In this document: positions 15,603 to 23,586 of the stretch, in pieces
How the letters are laid out: each line of letters opens with the position of its first letter
Numbering within the stretch: position 1 is the first letter of the stretch
Origin: Marinoscillum sp040218045
GTDB lineage: Bacteria; Bacteroidota; Bacteroidia; Cytophagales; Cyclobacteriaceae
Direction of reading: 5' to 3'
NCBI GenBank assembly: GCA_040218045.1
Contig: JAVJQA010000030.1
Location: forward strand, 11,161-75,160
Length of the DNA stretch: 64,000 nucleotides
Translations under genes and position numbers: made by a program
Notes under the pieces: generated by a model
Seen by the model: the letters and a program-made list of their open reading frames with translations, nothing else
Told to the model about the DNA's origin: nothing
Database searches by the model: none

Positions 15603-18005
15603 TTAGAATTTAAAGTTGTAAGCAAGTGCGGGTATTACAGTACCAATCATTGACAGCTGAGTTGCTGAAGTTTCGAGTGGAAGCCCTGACTGCTGTCGCT
15701 CGCGCTGCTGTGAAAAATAGATGCTAAAAGGATTCTGGCGTGCATAAGCATTATAGACTGAGATCACAATGCTGTCCTCACCACTTCTTCCCTTCTTCCC
15801 TCGCCAGACATTGTTGATGGTCATCCCCAAATCGAGTCGGTGATAGTCTGGTATTCTAAAGTTGTTCCTTTCGTTGTTGTTGATATAAGGCACCACATAA
15901 CCACCCACGGTAATTCTGTCAGTAGGAAAAGTGCCTGGTGTTCCTGAGAGATAAGTGAAATTGGTAGAGAAAGTGATCCGATCATTCAAATCAAAGAATG
16001 CTGCAAGTTTCAGGTTATGTCTTTGATCATAACGTGTTGGGTACCACTTGCCAGTTCTATTGATTTTATCCGATCCGAAATTGATTCCATCCACACGCAT
16101 TTCAGTCCAGGCGAGCGTATAGCTCACCCAACCACTCAACCGACCTTCGTTCTTCTTGGCATAAAGCTCCAGGCCATAGGCTCTTCCTTCACCGCTAAGC
16201 AATTGAGACTCGAGGTACTTATTCACAAATACATCTGCTCCATCTATGTAATCCACCTGGTTGTGCATCCATTTGTAGTAAGTTTCTGCAGATAATTCAT
16301 ATTGATTATTCGCCAGGTTTTTAAAGTACCCCAGGGCAACCTGGTCTGCTCGTTGTGGCTTCAAATTGTTGGTAGAAGCCTGCCAAATATCTATTGGTGT
16401 AGAGCCAGTGGTGTTCGAAATCAAATGAATGTACTGGTTCATTCGGTTATAACTTGCCTTGATTGCGGTTGATCTTGAAAACTGATAATTAACAGCCAAT
16501 CTTGGTTCTACATTGAGGAAATCAGCAATTGACGCCCAGTCTTTGTACTTCGTTTCACTCTTTAGCGGTTTTGTTCGACCGGGAATGGTGTCATTATAAT
16601 GATATGCAGTCCCACCCAGATAATTGAAATAGCTCAACCTTATGCCATACTGGACTGTGAGATTAGACCCCAGCCTCTGATCATTACCGGCGTAAACGGA
16701 CGCCTCTAGCGCCCGACGAGACTCAAGACTGGTATTGGTACTTTCACCATCCGTTTTATTGAGCATGCTACCCGGTTCAAACAAGTAGAGAATCCCTTCG
16801 CCCCCAAAAGTGATCTCATTCCTGGCATTCAGGAACCAGCTGAATTCAGGTTTGACATTGAAAGTGCTAATCTCAGACCCAAAAGAGAAAAGATCCTGCT
16901 CATTTCCGAACTTGAAGCCATAGTCATAGTTGCTGTAAAACAAGGACAGGTTTGAAAACAACTTATCACTGTACAACCGGTTCCAGCGGAATGAAGCCGT
17001 TCGGTTTCCCCAATCAAAACCCTGATTGGCATCAAAACCAAATACATCCCTACCCAGGTAAGCCGAAGCATAGATACGATTATTTGCATTGATATTATAG
17101 TTGGTCTTGGCCGTGAGATCATAAAAATAGAGCTGTGATCCGTCTGAAAGCGCATCCGTAAACAGCTTGGCAATGACATCTGCATAGGACCGACGTGCCG
17201 CGATGATAAAAGAGGCTTTGTCCTTTTTTATAGGCCCTTCAACAGCCAGACGGCTAAAGACAGTGCCAACACCACCTGAAACATCATATTCTTTATTGTT
17301 GCCTTCTTTCATGCGAATGTCAAGAATGGACGAAAGTCTTCCGCCATAACGCGAAGGAATGCCTCCTTTGTAAAGCTTCACATCTTTCACCGCGTCAGGA
17401 TTGAATACGGAGAAGAACCCCATCATATGAGAGGATTGATATACCGGAGCTTCATCCAACAAAACGAGGTTCTGCCCTACGCTGCCACCACGCACATTAA
17501 AACCCGAAGCTCCTTCACCTACCGATGTTACTCCAGGCAAAAGTTGGATGCTCTTGATAATATCTACTTCTCCTACAAAGGCGGGCATTTTTTGGATTGA
17601 TTTGATCCCAAGTTCAGCAGTGCTCATTTGCACACTGGATACATTTTCGTCTTCTGCCTTTCCTGAGACTACAACCTCTTGAAGCTTTTGCTCTTCAAAT
17701 CTCAACTCCACATCGAGCCGTCGATTGTCTATCAAATCAACCTCCATTTGTTCATCTTCAAAACCAATGTACCGAATGGTCAAAGTGTAGTTTTCTTTAG
17801 GCAGTGTTATAGAGTAAAATCCATAGACATTGCTGACTGTTCCAGTTCCAAGTTCATTGACCAAAACTGTAGCGCCAATTAGCGCTTCGCCATTACTGGC
17901 ATCTTTGAGATACCCACTAAGGGTAAATTTTTCCTGAGCCTGGGCATGAATGATCCCCATTAGGCATAATAGTCCTGTTATCGCTCTGAGTCGATTTAGT
18001 TTCAT
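15603..18005 (-). CDS. TonB-dependent outer-membrane receptor with carboxypeptidase-like N-terminal domain
   Basis: An 800-residue receptor. Its signal peptide (MKLNRLRAITGLLCLMGIIHAQAQ) precedes a carboxypeptidase-regulatory-like domain (FTLSGYLKDASNGEALIGAT). A plug domain follows (PAFVGEVDIIKSIQLLPGVT, then GFNVRGGSVGQNLVLLDEAP), then a 22-strand-type barrel to the C-terminus (PALAYNFKF). I start at the ATG at 18005, because a frame extending upstream to 18107 would put 34 non-signal residues before the signal peptide. It presumably imports a large ligand with energy from TonB, with the DUF4249 lipoprotein downstream as partner. It closely parallels the receptor at 30325-33027. Confidence 0.9.
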   Translation of the reverse strand: MKLNRLRAITGLLCLMGIIHAQAQEKFTLSGYLKDASNGEALIGATVLVNELGTGTVSNVYGFYSITLPKENYTLTIRYIGFEDEQMEVDLIDNRRLDVELRFEEQKLQEVVVSGKAEDENVSSVQMSTAELGIKSIQKMPAFVGEVDIIKSIQLLPGVTSVGEGASGFNVRGGSVGQNLVLLDEAPVYQSSHMMGFFSVFNPDAVKDVKLYKGGIPSRYGGRLSSILDIRMKEGNNKEYDVSGGVGTVFSRLAVEGPIKKDKASFIIAARRSYADVIAKLFTDALSDGSQLYFYDLTAKTNYNINANNRIYASAYLGRDVFGFDANQGFDWGNRTASFRWNRLYSDKLFSNLSLFYSNYDYGFKFGNEQDLFSFGSEISTFNVKPEFSWFLNARNEITFGGEGILYLFEPGSMLNKTDGESTNTSLESRRALEASVYAGNDQRLGSNLTVQYGIRLSYFNYLGGTAYHYNDTIPGRTKPLKSETKYKDWASIADFLNVEPRLAVNYQFSRSTAIKASYNRMNQYIHLISNTTGSTPIDIWQASTNNLKPQRADQVALGYFKNLANNQYELSAETYYKWMHNQVDYIDGADVFVNKYLESQLLSGEGRAYGLELYAKKNEGRLSGWVSYTLAWTEMRVDGINFGSDKINRTGKWYPTRYDQRHNLKLAAFFDLNDRITFSTNFTYLSGTPGTFPTDRITVGGYVVPYINNNERNNFRIPDYHRLDLGMTINNVWRGKKGRSGEDSIVISVYNAYARQNPFSIYFSQQRERQQSGLPLETSATQLSMIGTVIPALAYNFKF

Positions 18006-18159
18006 ATTGAGTGTAAGTGGTTGTGTAATAGATTCGGAGCCTGGATCCAGCCATCCTTTCCAAGAAATGAATTGGACGCACTTTCCTATTTGGGCTCCAG
18101 AGCCCATTACGTGGTGGTTAATACATTTTGATGTTTAGACTTTTCTTAAAGCTTCATAA

Positions 18160-18675
18160 TCATTCGGTAATTTTTGATTCGAATACAATGCCATCCTCAG
18201 ATGTGATCGTGAAATAGCCAAAAGCACAATTGGTTGTGGCTAGTGACTGATGATCTTCTACTTCTACGCTCAGCGAGTCGATTTCTAATGATACCAAATG
18301 GATATTTGTACCGCTCGCTGCTTTGATATATTCAATATTTTCTGCTCTAATATTCACACTAACTGGTGCTGTTCTGGAAGAATCCCTGGTCATTTCAAAA
18401 TAAAGAGTCCCATTGTCATTTCGTACTTTAGGATTGTTGGTGTCATTGTGCTGGATGGAAACAAACTCACCGCCCATTCCTGAGATGATTACATCCCAGC
18501 CGCTTCCAAAAACAATTCGATCAAATGTGCCCACCTCATGAGTTCTGAAATTAGATTCAGCCTGGTAATTGGCCACCACAAGTTTGGCTTCCTGTTTCAG
18601 GAAGAAAACCGAAATAAGAAACATCACTAAAATGGCTATTCCAACTCCGCTCAGTACTTTTTTGCTCTGTTTCAT
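18160..18675 (-). CDS. Membrane-anchored GIN/DUF2807-like protein
   Basis: A 171-residue protein with a membrane anchor at about 10-26 (VGIAILVMFLISVFFLK). A regular short-strand pattern follows (RTHEVGTFDRIVFGSGWDVI, ISGMGGEFVSIQHND, IEYIKAASGTNIHLVSL, LEIDSLSVEVEDHQSLA), as in the beta-helical DUF2807/GIN head domain. It is the last gene of the ABC exporter operon and overlaps the GntR gene by four bases. It probably displays a beta-solenoid in the periplasm. The link to the transporter is by context only. Confidence 0.65.
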   Translation of the reverse strand: MKQSKKVLSGVGIAILVMFLISVFFLKQEAKLVVANYQAESNFRTHEVGTFDRIVFGSGWDVIISGMGGEFVSIQHNDTNNPKVRNDNGTLYFEMTRDSSRTAPVSVNIRAENIEYIKAASGTNIHLVSLEIDSLSVEVEDHQSLATTNCAFGYFTITSEDGIVFESKITE

Positions 18676-19043
18676 TGGATCGTTCCGTTTTTGTATTTCT
18701 GATAGTAGGATTTCACATCATCAATGGTCAAATTCAACAAATCCATTGCTCTGAAGACCTCAGGGAGTTCCTGACTAATAAAATCATTCTTCTTCAATCC
18801 TTTGGTGAGTTCAAAACCTTCATCTGCCACAAAGTAGCCGATCCCTCTTTTGTTGTAAATAATCCCTTTGTCCTGTAAGTAGGTAAATGTTCTCATAACC
18901 GTATTTGGATTTACTTCAATATTCACAGCCATTTCTCGAACTGAAGGGATGCGATCTCCTGGCAGCCACTTTTCCGAAAGGATATTCTCACAAAAAAGAT
19001 CTGCAATCTGAAGATATATGGCCTGGTTATCCTTAAACTCCAT
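18672..19043 (-). CDS. GntR-family regulator, YtrA subfamily
   Basis: A 123-residue short GntR regulator. The winged helix (AIYLQIADLFCENILSEKWL, then GDRIPSVREMAVNIEVNPNTV, then YLQDKGIIYNKRGIGYFVAD) is followed by a short helical tail rather than a ligand-binding domain, as in YtrA. The ATG at 19041-19043 overlaps the stop of the permease gene in TAATG, so translation is coupled; an in-frame extension to 19169 lies wholly inside the permease gene and is rejected. YtrA-type proteins repress the ABC operon that contains them. The palindrome at 20652-20673 is the likely operator. Confidence 0.9.
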   Translation of the reverse strand: MEFKDNQAIYLQIADLFCENILSEKWLPGDRIPSVREMAVNIEVNPNTVMRTFTYLQDKGIIYNKRGIGYFVADEGFELTKGLKKNDFISQELPEVFRAMDLLNLTIDDVKSYYQKYKNGTIQ

Positions 19044-19798
19044 TATGCCTCCTGATCTTTTAGTCCCAGATAAGATAAAAACCAGGTAAGTGGTGCCAAT
19101 ACATACCAAAATAACACTTTCGACATGACTCCAACCGGGTGCACAATAAAAGCATCCACCAGCTCGCACTCACCCTCCACGGTGCAATAATGATCTGATA
19201 GAAATTCGTCTTTCAAAAAGAGGTATAACAGCCCCACACTGACCAAAAGGATCAGAATGATCACCACCATGGTTTTGGGAAAGACATATCCCCTGAAATG
19301 GGCAGCTCCTAAAAGAAATATCCCGTGCAAGACAAAATAGTACTGCATCACGGTTATGGCAAATGAACCAAATGGATCGAATGTTTTGAAGGTGGTATTG
19401 GCAAATATCAATTGACCAACGGGATTGGCGATCATGGTATACAATGCAAAGCAAAGCGTGTAGATGACCAACCAACCAATTGAGGTGAGCATCCACATAC
19501 ATAGGAACCGCTCGAAAGTAGATACAGGAATAGTCAAATACCTCAATCTTTTTAAGCCTCCTCCAAGTTCATTAAATGCCAGACTACTGAGGATAAAGCC
19601 ACCTAAAAACAAACTGTAGGCATAATTCTCGGTATGATCATAAATTGCCGGATGCTCTACATACAAACTCAGCAGGAATCCAACGAAGAAGAGCATTCCA
19701 AACGAGATAACCATGGTCATCAAAATACCTTTTCGGCTTTTGAAAAGCTCTAGTTTCAATAACATCCAAAACCTCGATATGTCAAAGAATCTCTTCAT
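19043..19798 (-). CDS. ABC transporter permease
   Basis: A 251-residue membrane protein with six hydrophobic segments (about 27-46, 63-78, 105-127, 143-163, 174-192 and 225-244). The N-terminus is short and cytoplasmic, and the FKSRKGILMTMVISFGMLFF entry is typical of ABC-2-type permeases. It overlaps the ATPase gene by four bases and the GntR gene by one. With the ATPase it forms a small exporter; substrates of YtrA-controlled systems are often antibiotics or cell-envelope compounds, but nothing here fixes the substrate. Confidence 0.85.
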   Translation of the reverse strand: MKRFFDISRFWMLLKLELFKSRKGILMTMVISFGMLFFVGFLLSLYVEHPAIYDHTENYAYSLFLGGFILSSLAFNELGGGLKRLRYLTIPVSTFERFLCMWMLTSIGWLVIYTLCFALYTMIANPVGQLIFANTTFKTFDPFGSFAITVMQYYFVLHGIFLLGAAHFRGYVFPKTMVVIILILLVSVGLLYLFLKDEFLSDHYCTVEGECELVDAFIVHPVGVMSKVLFWYVLAPLTWFLSYLGLKDQEA

Positions 19799-20634
19799 GA
19801 TTTTTTGAATATTTGGTAGATGCGTTCTTTACTATTGACCACTGTATTGAATAAGGTTTCCAGATTCATGCTGGTCTCCAAACTACCATCATTTTCCCTG
19901 ACTACCGTATAGCTTCCAAAAATTGCTTCGGCATAAACCAGCCCCTCTTCTGAAGGTGCAGTGACTGACTTACTCACAGCCAGTTTTTCAGTGATGCACT
20001 CATAAGATTCATTGAAAACGACTTCACCTTCATCCAGTATGATCACTGGATCAATCAGGTTTTCCATATCACGCACCTGATGAGTAGAAATGATAAAAGT
20101 ACGATCTTCATGTATGGCATTGGCCACTACCTTGCGAAACTGGCTTTTAGAAGGAATATCCAAACCGTTGGTAGGTTCATCCAGAATCAAAAGTTTACAA
20201 TCAGTAGCCAAACCAAATGACAACAATAATTTCTTCTTTTGACCATAGGATAAGGAATTCAGTGCATCTGTGGACTCCAATTTGAATTCTTTAAGATACC
20301 CTGCCATAGCGACCTGGTTAAACCTAGGATAAAACGGACTATAAAATTTCAGGAACTGGGAAATGGTCATATCAGGCAGGTCAAACTCCTCCGTGATTAA
20401 ATAAACCTCTCTCAGAAATGCCGGATCTCTTTCTTCAGGAATATGACCAATTACATTTATTTCACCAGATTTAGGAAACAACAATCCAGAAATTATTTTT
20501 AGCAATGTAGACTTGCCTGCTCCATTCTTACCTAAAAGCCCATAAATATTCCCTGAAGGAAGTGATAGCTTCAGCTGGTCAAAAAGTGGCTTTTTAGATC
20601 CGTATGCGTATGAAAGATGGCTTATTTCCAGCAT
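19795..20634 (-). CDS. ABC transporter ATP-binding protein
   Basis: A 279-residue ATPase with the full set of motifs: Walker A GKNGAGKST (35-43), a signature LSYGQ (128-132) slightly divergent from LSGGQ, Walker B LLILDEP (148-154), and the switch histidine in IISTHQ (H185). The last ~70 residues are a variable C-terminal extension. It is the first gene of a four-gene operon (ATPase, permease, GntR, GIN-like protein), all linked by 1-4 base overlaps. The operator-like palindrome lies 18 bases upstream of its ATG. Confidence 0.92.
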   Translation of the reverse strand: MLEISHLSYAYGSKKPLFDQLKLSLPSGNIYGLLGKNGAGKSTLLKIISGLLFPKSGEINVIGHIPEERDPAFLREVYLITEEFDLPDMTISQFLKFYSPFYPRFNQVAMAGYLKEFKLESTDALNSLSYGQKKKLLLSFGLATDCKLLILDEPTNGLDIPSKSQFRKVVANAIHEDRTFIISTHQVRDMENLIDPVIILDEGEVVFNESYECITEKLAVSKSVTAPSEEGLVYAEAIFGSYTVVRENDGSLETSMNLETLFNTVVNSKERIYQIFKKS

Positions 20635-20651
20635 TTTAATGAATTAAACTA

Positions 20652-20673
20652 GTGTACTATGGTACTAATACAC
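20652..20673. promoter_or_regulatory. Candidate GntR (YtrA-type) operator
   Basis: GTGTA at 20652-20656 and TACAC at 20669-20673 form a perfect inverted repeat separated by 12 bases. Two more symmetric positions (TA/TA) extend it. It sits immediately upstream of the ABC ATPase gene. Its size and position suit a dimeric GntR repressor encoded within the same operon. Binding is inferred. Confidence 0.55.
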
Positions 20674-20744
20674 CACAACACTACTAAAAGTTGCGTTTAA
20701 TTCAAAAAATATTTTCTAGTGACGATTTAGAATACCTGTGCCTT

Positions 20745-20879
20745 CTACATGAAACAAGAAGGTTCATTAGCCAATAATCTGACGATTACATCAATGAAGA
20801 ACTTTAGAGTGAATGCGCTAAAAAGGACGATGAAAACAACTGTAATCCAATCGATCAGGGTTCTATGAATGACTAACAT
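20745..20879 (-). CDS. Small 44-residue single-helix membrane protein, copy A
   Basis: A short gene from an ATG at 20877-20879 to a TAG at 20745-20747. The protein begins MLVIHRTLIDWITVVFIVLF and has one hydrophobic segment over about residues 8-37. A paralogue of exactly the same length lies at 26255-26389, and 33 of 44 residues are identical. Most differences are conservative (V/I, L/I, I/M, T/S), which supports a translated product over a non-coding repeat. It is unrelated in sequence to the flanking ABC operon and SLC13 gene. The function is unknown. Confidence 0.65.
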   Translation of the reverse strand: MLVIHRTLIDWITVVFIVLFSAFTLKFFIDVIVRLLANEPSCFM

Positions 20880-21040
20880 GATTGTAAGTGTTTGTATGTA
20901 ATAAAGATCACTAATCATGTCCTACCATTACAGGACGCTTGTCAGATCGATAAGTGATATTAATCAGGGCTATACCAGAAAGGAATTTGTATATACCAAT
21001 GGTCAAGGTCTTTCTTTATCCCAGGTAATGCATATCTATT

Positions 21041-21074
21041 ATTTGTGGGTTAAACAAAATTCAAACCCACAAAT
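21041..21074. other. Hairpin across the 3' end of the SLC13 gene
   Basis: ATTTGTGGGTT at 21041-21051 pairs perfectly with AACCCACAAAT at 21064-21074. The right arm lies within the last codons of the transporter gene. No U-rich run follows on the minus strand, so it is not a standard intrinsic terminator. It may stabilise the mRNA 3' end. Confidence 0.4.
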
Positions 21075-22515
21075 GATAGATCCACCTTGCAACGAAAATG
21101 ATCACTAAAGCCATTATCCCTATTAAACTACCAGCAGTCACAAAATCCCTGGAAGAGAGGTTTCCTTTAGCATAAGCAATGGCATTGGGCGGTGTGCTGA
21201 TAGGAAGTGACATTGCCACAGAAGCGGCAAATGCGATACCAATCCCTATTTCTATTATTGAGCCTTTTTCTCCCTGACTCATTGCAAAACTTACACCCAG
21301 GGGTATCAAAAGGTTGGCAGCTGCTGTATTTGACATAAAAGTACTGAGAAGTGTAGTCGACACAATCAATAAAGGAAATATGAGCTTTCCATTTTTAGGA
21401 ATGAGGTCAACAATGATGTGATCCAACCCAGTTATTTTCATGCCTAAACCCAATGCTATTCCTCCTGCGATCAAAATGAGTATGTGCCATTCCAAGGAAT
21501 TAATATCACTCCTTCTGATGATACCTGTGGTAGTAAAACACAAAATAGGTACAAGTGCAATTACAGATGTAGGGAGCCCGTGCCAACGATCAGATAACCA
21601 TAATACAATGGTCGTTAAGAAAACAATCATAACATAAACACCCCTCCCATCAATTTTATGTGCTACACTATACAGTGCAATTTCTTCCTTCGGCTTGTAC
21701 AAGACCCAAAGTAAAATCCAGGTGATAATAAGTAATACAATGACCAATGGCACTGCTATTATCATCCACGAAAGAAAACTTATATCCACTCCCACATTCT
21801 TCAAAAAAGCTACTGCCACGGCATTAGGGGGCGACGCAATAGGTGTACCAAGGCCTCCGATATTTGCTGCAAAAGGAATGCATAAGATCAGGGCTTTTCT
21901 AAAAGGATCCTTAACAGGTATTTGTGCCGTCAGAGGGACGGTCAAGGCGATCATCATTGCGGTGGTGGCAGTATTACTCATCCACATCGAAAATATACTC
22001 GTAATCACCATCAGCCCTAACATGACTGTTTTTGGTTTGCTTCCGAATATTCTCAGAATATTACTGGCCAGGGATTTATCTATACCTTCCTTTACCGCTG
22101 CTTGTGCCAAAATAAACCCACCGAGAAAAAGGATAATAATGGGATCGGAAAGGGGATCTAAAAAAATACGATAATCCGGATTTTCACCTACTAGGTTTCC
22201 CAATCCCTTCCAGTTTCCCGGGTTTGAAATTAGAATAATTTCAAGACTGATAATCACCAGGGCTGTTGCGAAAAGCGGTAATGCCTCTGTGATCCAAAGT
22301 AGTCCAGCTAGCACAAAAATGGAAGCCATAAAAACAGCAGGTCTTGACATGCCCGTGTCCATTAGGAAGAATCCCACAAGTGAAGCCATTACAAATGAAA
22401 AAAGAGTAAGCAATACAAATTTGAACTGTATAGCAGACCTTAACCCACTTAACCTCCCGAGGTAGTCCAACCTGTGAAGTTCCTCGGCTATTTTACGAAA
22501 TTTGAAGTATTTCAA
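21061..22515 (-). CDS. SLC13/DASS-family sodium-coupled anion transporter
   Basis: A 484-residue transporter with about 11-12 membrane helices. Both sodium/substrate SNT motifs are present: SNTATTAMM at 180-188 and SNTAAANLL at 395-403. Each is followed by the paired PxxxPPNA element (PIASPPNAVAVAF and PISTPPNAIAYAKG). This is the divalent anion:Na+ symporter family. Dicarboxylates, citrate or sulfate are possible substrates, and the sequence does not decide between them. A dicarboxylate role would fit the nearby PEP carboxykinase, but the genes are not co-transcribed. Confidence 0.9.
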   Translation of the reverse strand: MKYFKFRKIAEELHRLDYLGRLSGLRSAIQFKFVLLTLFSFVMASLVGFFLMDTGMSRPAVFMASIFVLAGLLWITEALPLFATALVIISLEIILISNPGNWKGLGNLVGENPDYRIFLDPLSDPIIILFLGGFILAQAAVKEGIDKSLASNILRIFGSKPKTVMLGLMVITSIFSMWMSNTATTAMMIALTVPLTAQIPVKDPFRKALILCIPFAANIGGLGTPIASPPNAVAVAFLKNVGVDISFLSWMIIAVPLVIVLLIITWILLWVLYKPKEEIALYSVAHKIDGRGVYVMIVFLTTIVLWLSDRWHGLPTSVIALVPILCFTTTGIIRRSDINSLEWHILILIAGGIALGLGMKITGLDHIIVDLIPKNGKLIFPLLIVSTTLLSTFMSNTAAANLLIPLGVSFAMSQGEKGSIIEIGIGIAFAASVAMSLPISTPPNAIAYAKGNLSSRDFVTAGSLIGIMALVIIFVARWIYHLWV

Positions 22516-22623
22516 AATGCACTATTTGGTTAGCACAAAGGAAAATTTTCTGCACGGAGTAATAACTGATCAAAATCATTTGACAACTTGATTTAAGCTT
22601 TACTTTCCTGTAATGACATGAGG

Positions 22624-22631
22624 TAATTTTG
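22624..22631 (+). promoter_or_regulatory. -7 box for the universal stress protein gene
   Basis: TAATTTTG matches the TAnnTTTG -7 consensus and lies 30 bases before the ATG at 22662. No clear -33 element was seen at the usual spacing. Confidence 0.4.
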
Positions 22632-22661
22632 GTTAAATGATTGCATTTAAACCTTAATACC

Positions 22662-23429
22662 ATGTCAACAATAAAAAAAATAACAGTACCCGTTGATTTT
22701 TCAGAATCTGCGAACGCAGCACTGCATTACGTTGCTGATCTTACCAGGGGATTCCCTGATAAAGAAGTTACATTCATACATGTTGCAGATAAAATCACCA
22801 GTGAAATTGAAAGAAAATTAAGAGAAACACAGCGTGGTTTTACCTCACTGTCAGATGCATCATGCAAGGCCGTATTTAAATCTGGTGATCTCACTACTGA
22901 AGTCATAAAATACCAAAAAATGACCCATCAGGACTTGATCATCATGGGTACCGAGGGCAGAGAAAGCGAAGATTCCTCTCATAGTTCTGATATGGTTTTG
23001 GCAGCGGATTGTCCGGTGATGATCATTCCGAAAAACAAAACACTGAGACCTTTGAAAAATATAGTTCTCGCTTTGGATAAGGATACCATTGACGACTCCT
23101 TGTCCCTTCAGGCACTTTATAACCTGGCAAGAGAAAAAGATGCCACCGTCCATGTGCTAACAATTGAGACTGAGGAAAATGGAAAGTTCAGAAGTTCAGA
23201 AGCAAATGAGAGTGTTCTGGACTTTTACCTGGAAACTTTGGATTGGAAGAGTGTATTTCCCAAAAGTTCTGATATAGAGAAAGGAATCGAGGATTATGTA
23301 GAGAGAAATGAAATTGATCTGGTAGCCTTGCTTCCAAGGAACCATGCCAAACATGGCCGTCCATCTGAAGGTAAACTTGCAAAGGCATTGTCACTACACT
23401 CAAAAGTACCTGTTTTGACACTCGATTAA
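22662..23429 (+). CDS. Universal stress protein with two UspA domains
   Basis: A 255-residue protein. The first Usp fold opens with MSTIKKITVPVDFSESANAA and ends with LIIMGTEGRE and the CPVMIIP strand. The second domain (LKNIVLALDKDTIDDSLSL) ends with DLVALLPRNHAKHG and SKVPVLTLD. A canonical ATP-binding G-2x-G-9x-G(S/T) motif is not intact, so nucleotide binding is doubtful. I used the ATG at 22662; a TTG 21 bases upstream is in frame but unlikely. It stands alone, with a -7 box upstream and a strong terminator downstream. Confidence 0.88.
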   Translation: MSTIKKITVPVDFSESANAALHYVADLTRGFPDKEVTFIHVADKITSEIERKLRETQRGFTSLSDASCKAVFKSGDLTTEVIKYQKMTHQDLIIMGTEGRESEDSSHSSDMVLAADCPVMIIPKNKTLRPLKNIVLALDKDTIDDSLSLQALYNLAREKDATVHVLTIETEENGKFRSSEANESVLDFYLETLDWKSVFPKSSDIEKGIEDYVERNEIDLVALLPRNHAKHGRPSEGKLAKALSLHSKVPVLTLD

Positions 23430-23453
23430 TTTGTCAATGATCTAACAAGAATT

Positions 23454-23485
23454 AGCTGAAGACACAATCTTCAGCTATTTTTTTT
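23454..23485 (+). terminator. Rho-independent terminator after the Usp gene
   Basis: AGCTGAAGA (23454-23462) pairs perfectly with TCTTCAGCT (23468-23476) around a five-base loop and is followed by a run of eight T. It ends the universal stress protein transcript on the plus strand. Confidence 0.85.
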
Positions 23486-23536
23486 ACCCACCGGCCCTAT
23501 TAGAATGTCCTGCCTTTCCCTACCTTCTTTTAAATA

Positions 23537-23565
23537 ATTAAAGCTACCCTCATGGTAGCTTTAAT
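23537..23565 (-). terminator. Terminator hairpin after pckA
   Basis: ATTAAAGCTACC (23537-23548) pairs perfectly with GGTAGCTTTAAT (23554-23565) around a five-base loop. It lies 21 bases beyond the pckA stop on the minus strand and is followed there by a T-rich TTATTTAAAAG stretch. It probably ends the pckA transcript; being symmetric, it could also act on the plus strand. Confidence 0.7.
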
Positions 23566-23586
23566 TTCAAATCATCCACATCAAGC

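Noticed and set aside
18006..18107. Upstream extension of the TonB receptor at 15.6-18.0 kb
   Set aside because: It would place 34 unrelated residues before a standard signal peptide.
20917..21108. Plus-strand reading frame of 63 codons beside the small-protein gene
   Set aside because: It overlaps the hairpin and the end of the SLC13 gene on the other strand and shows no protein-like pattern.
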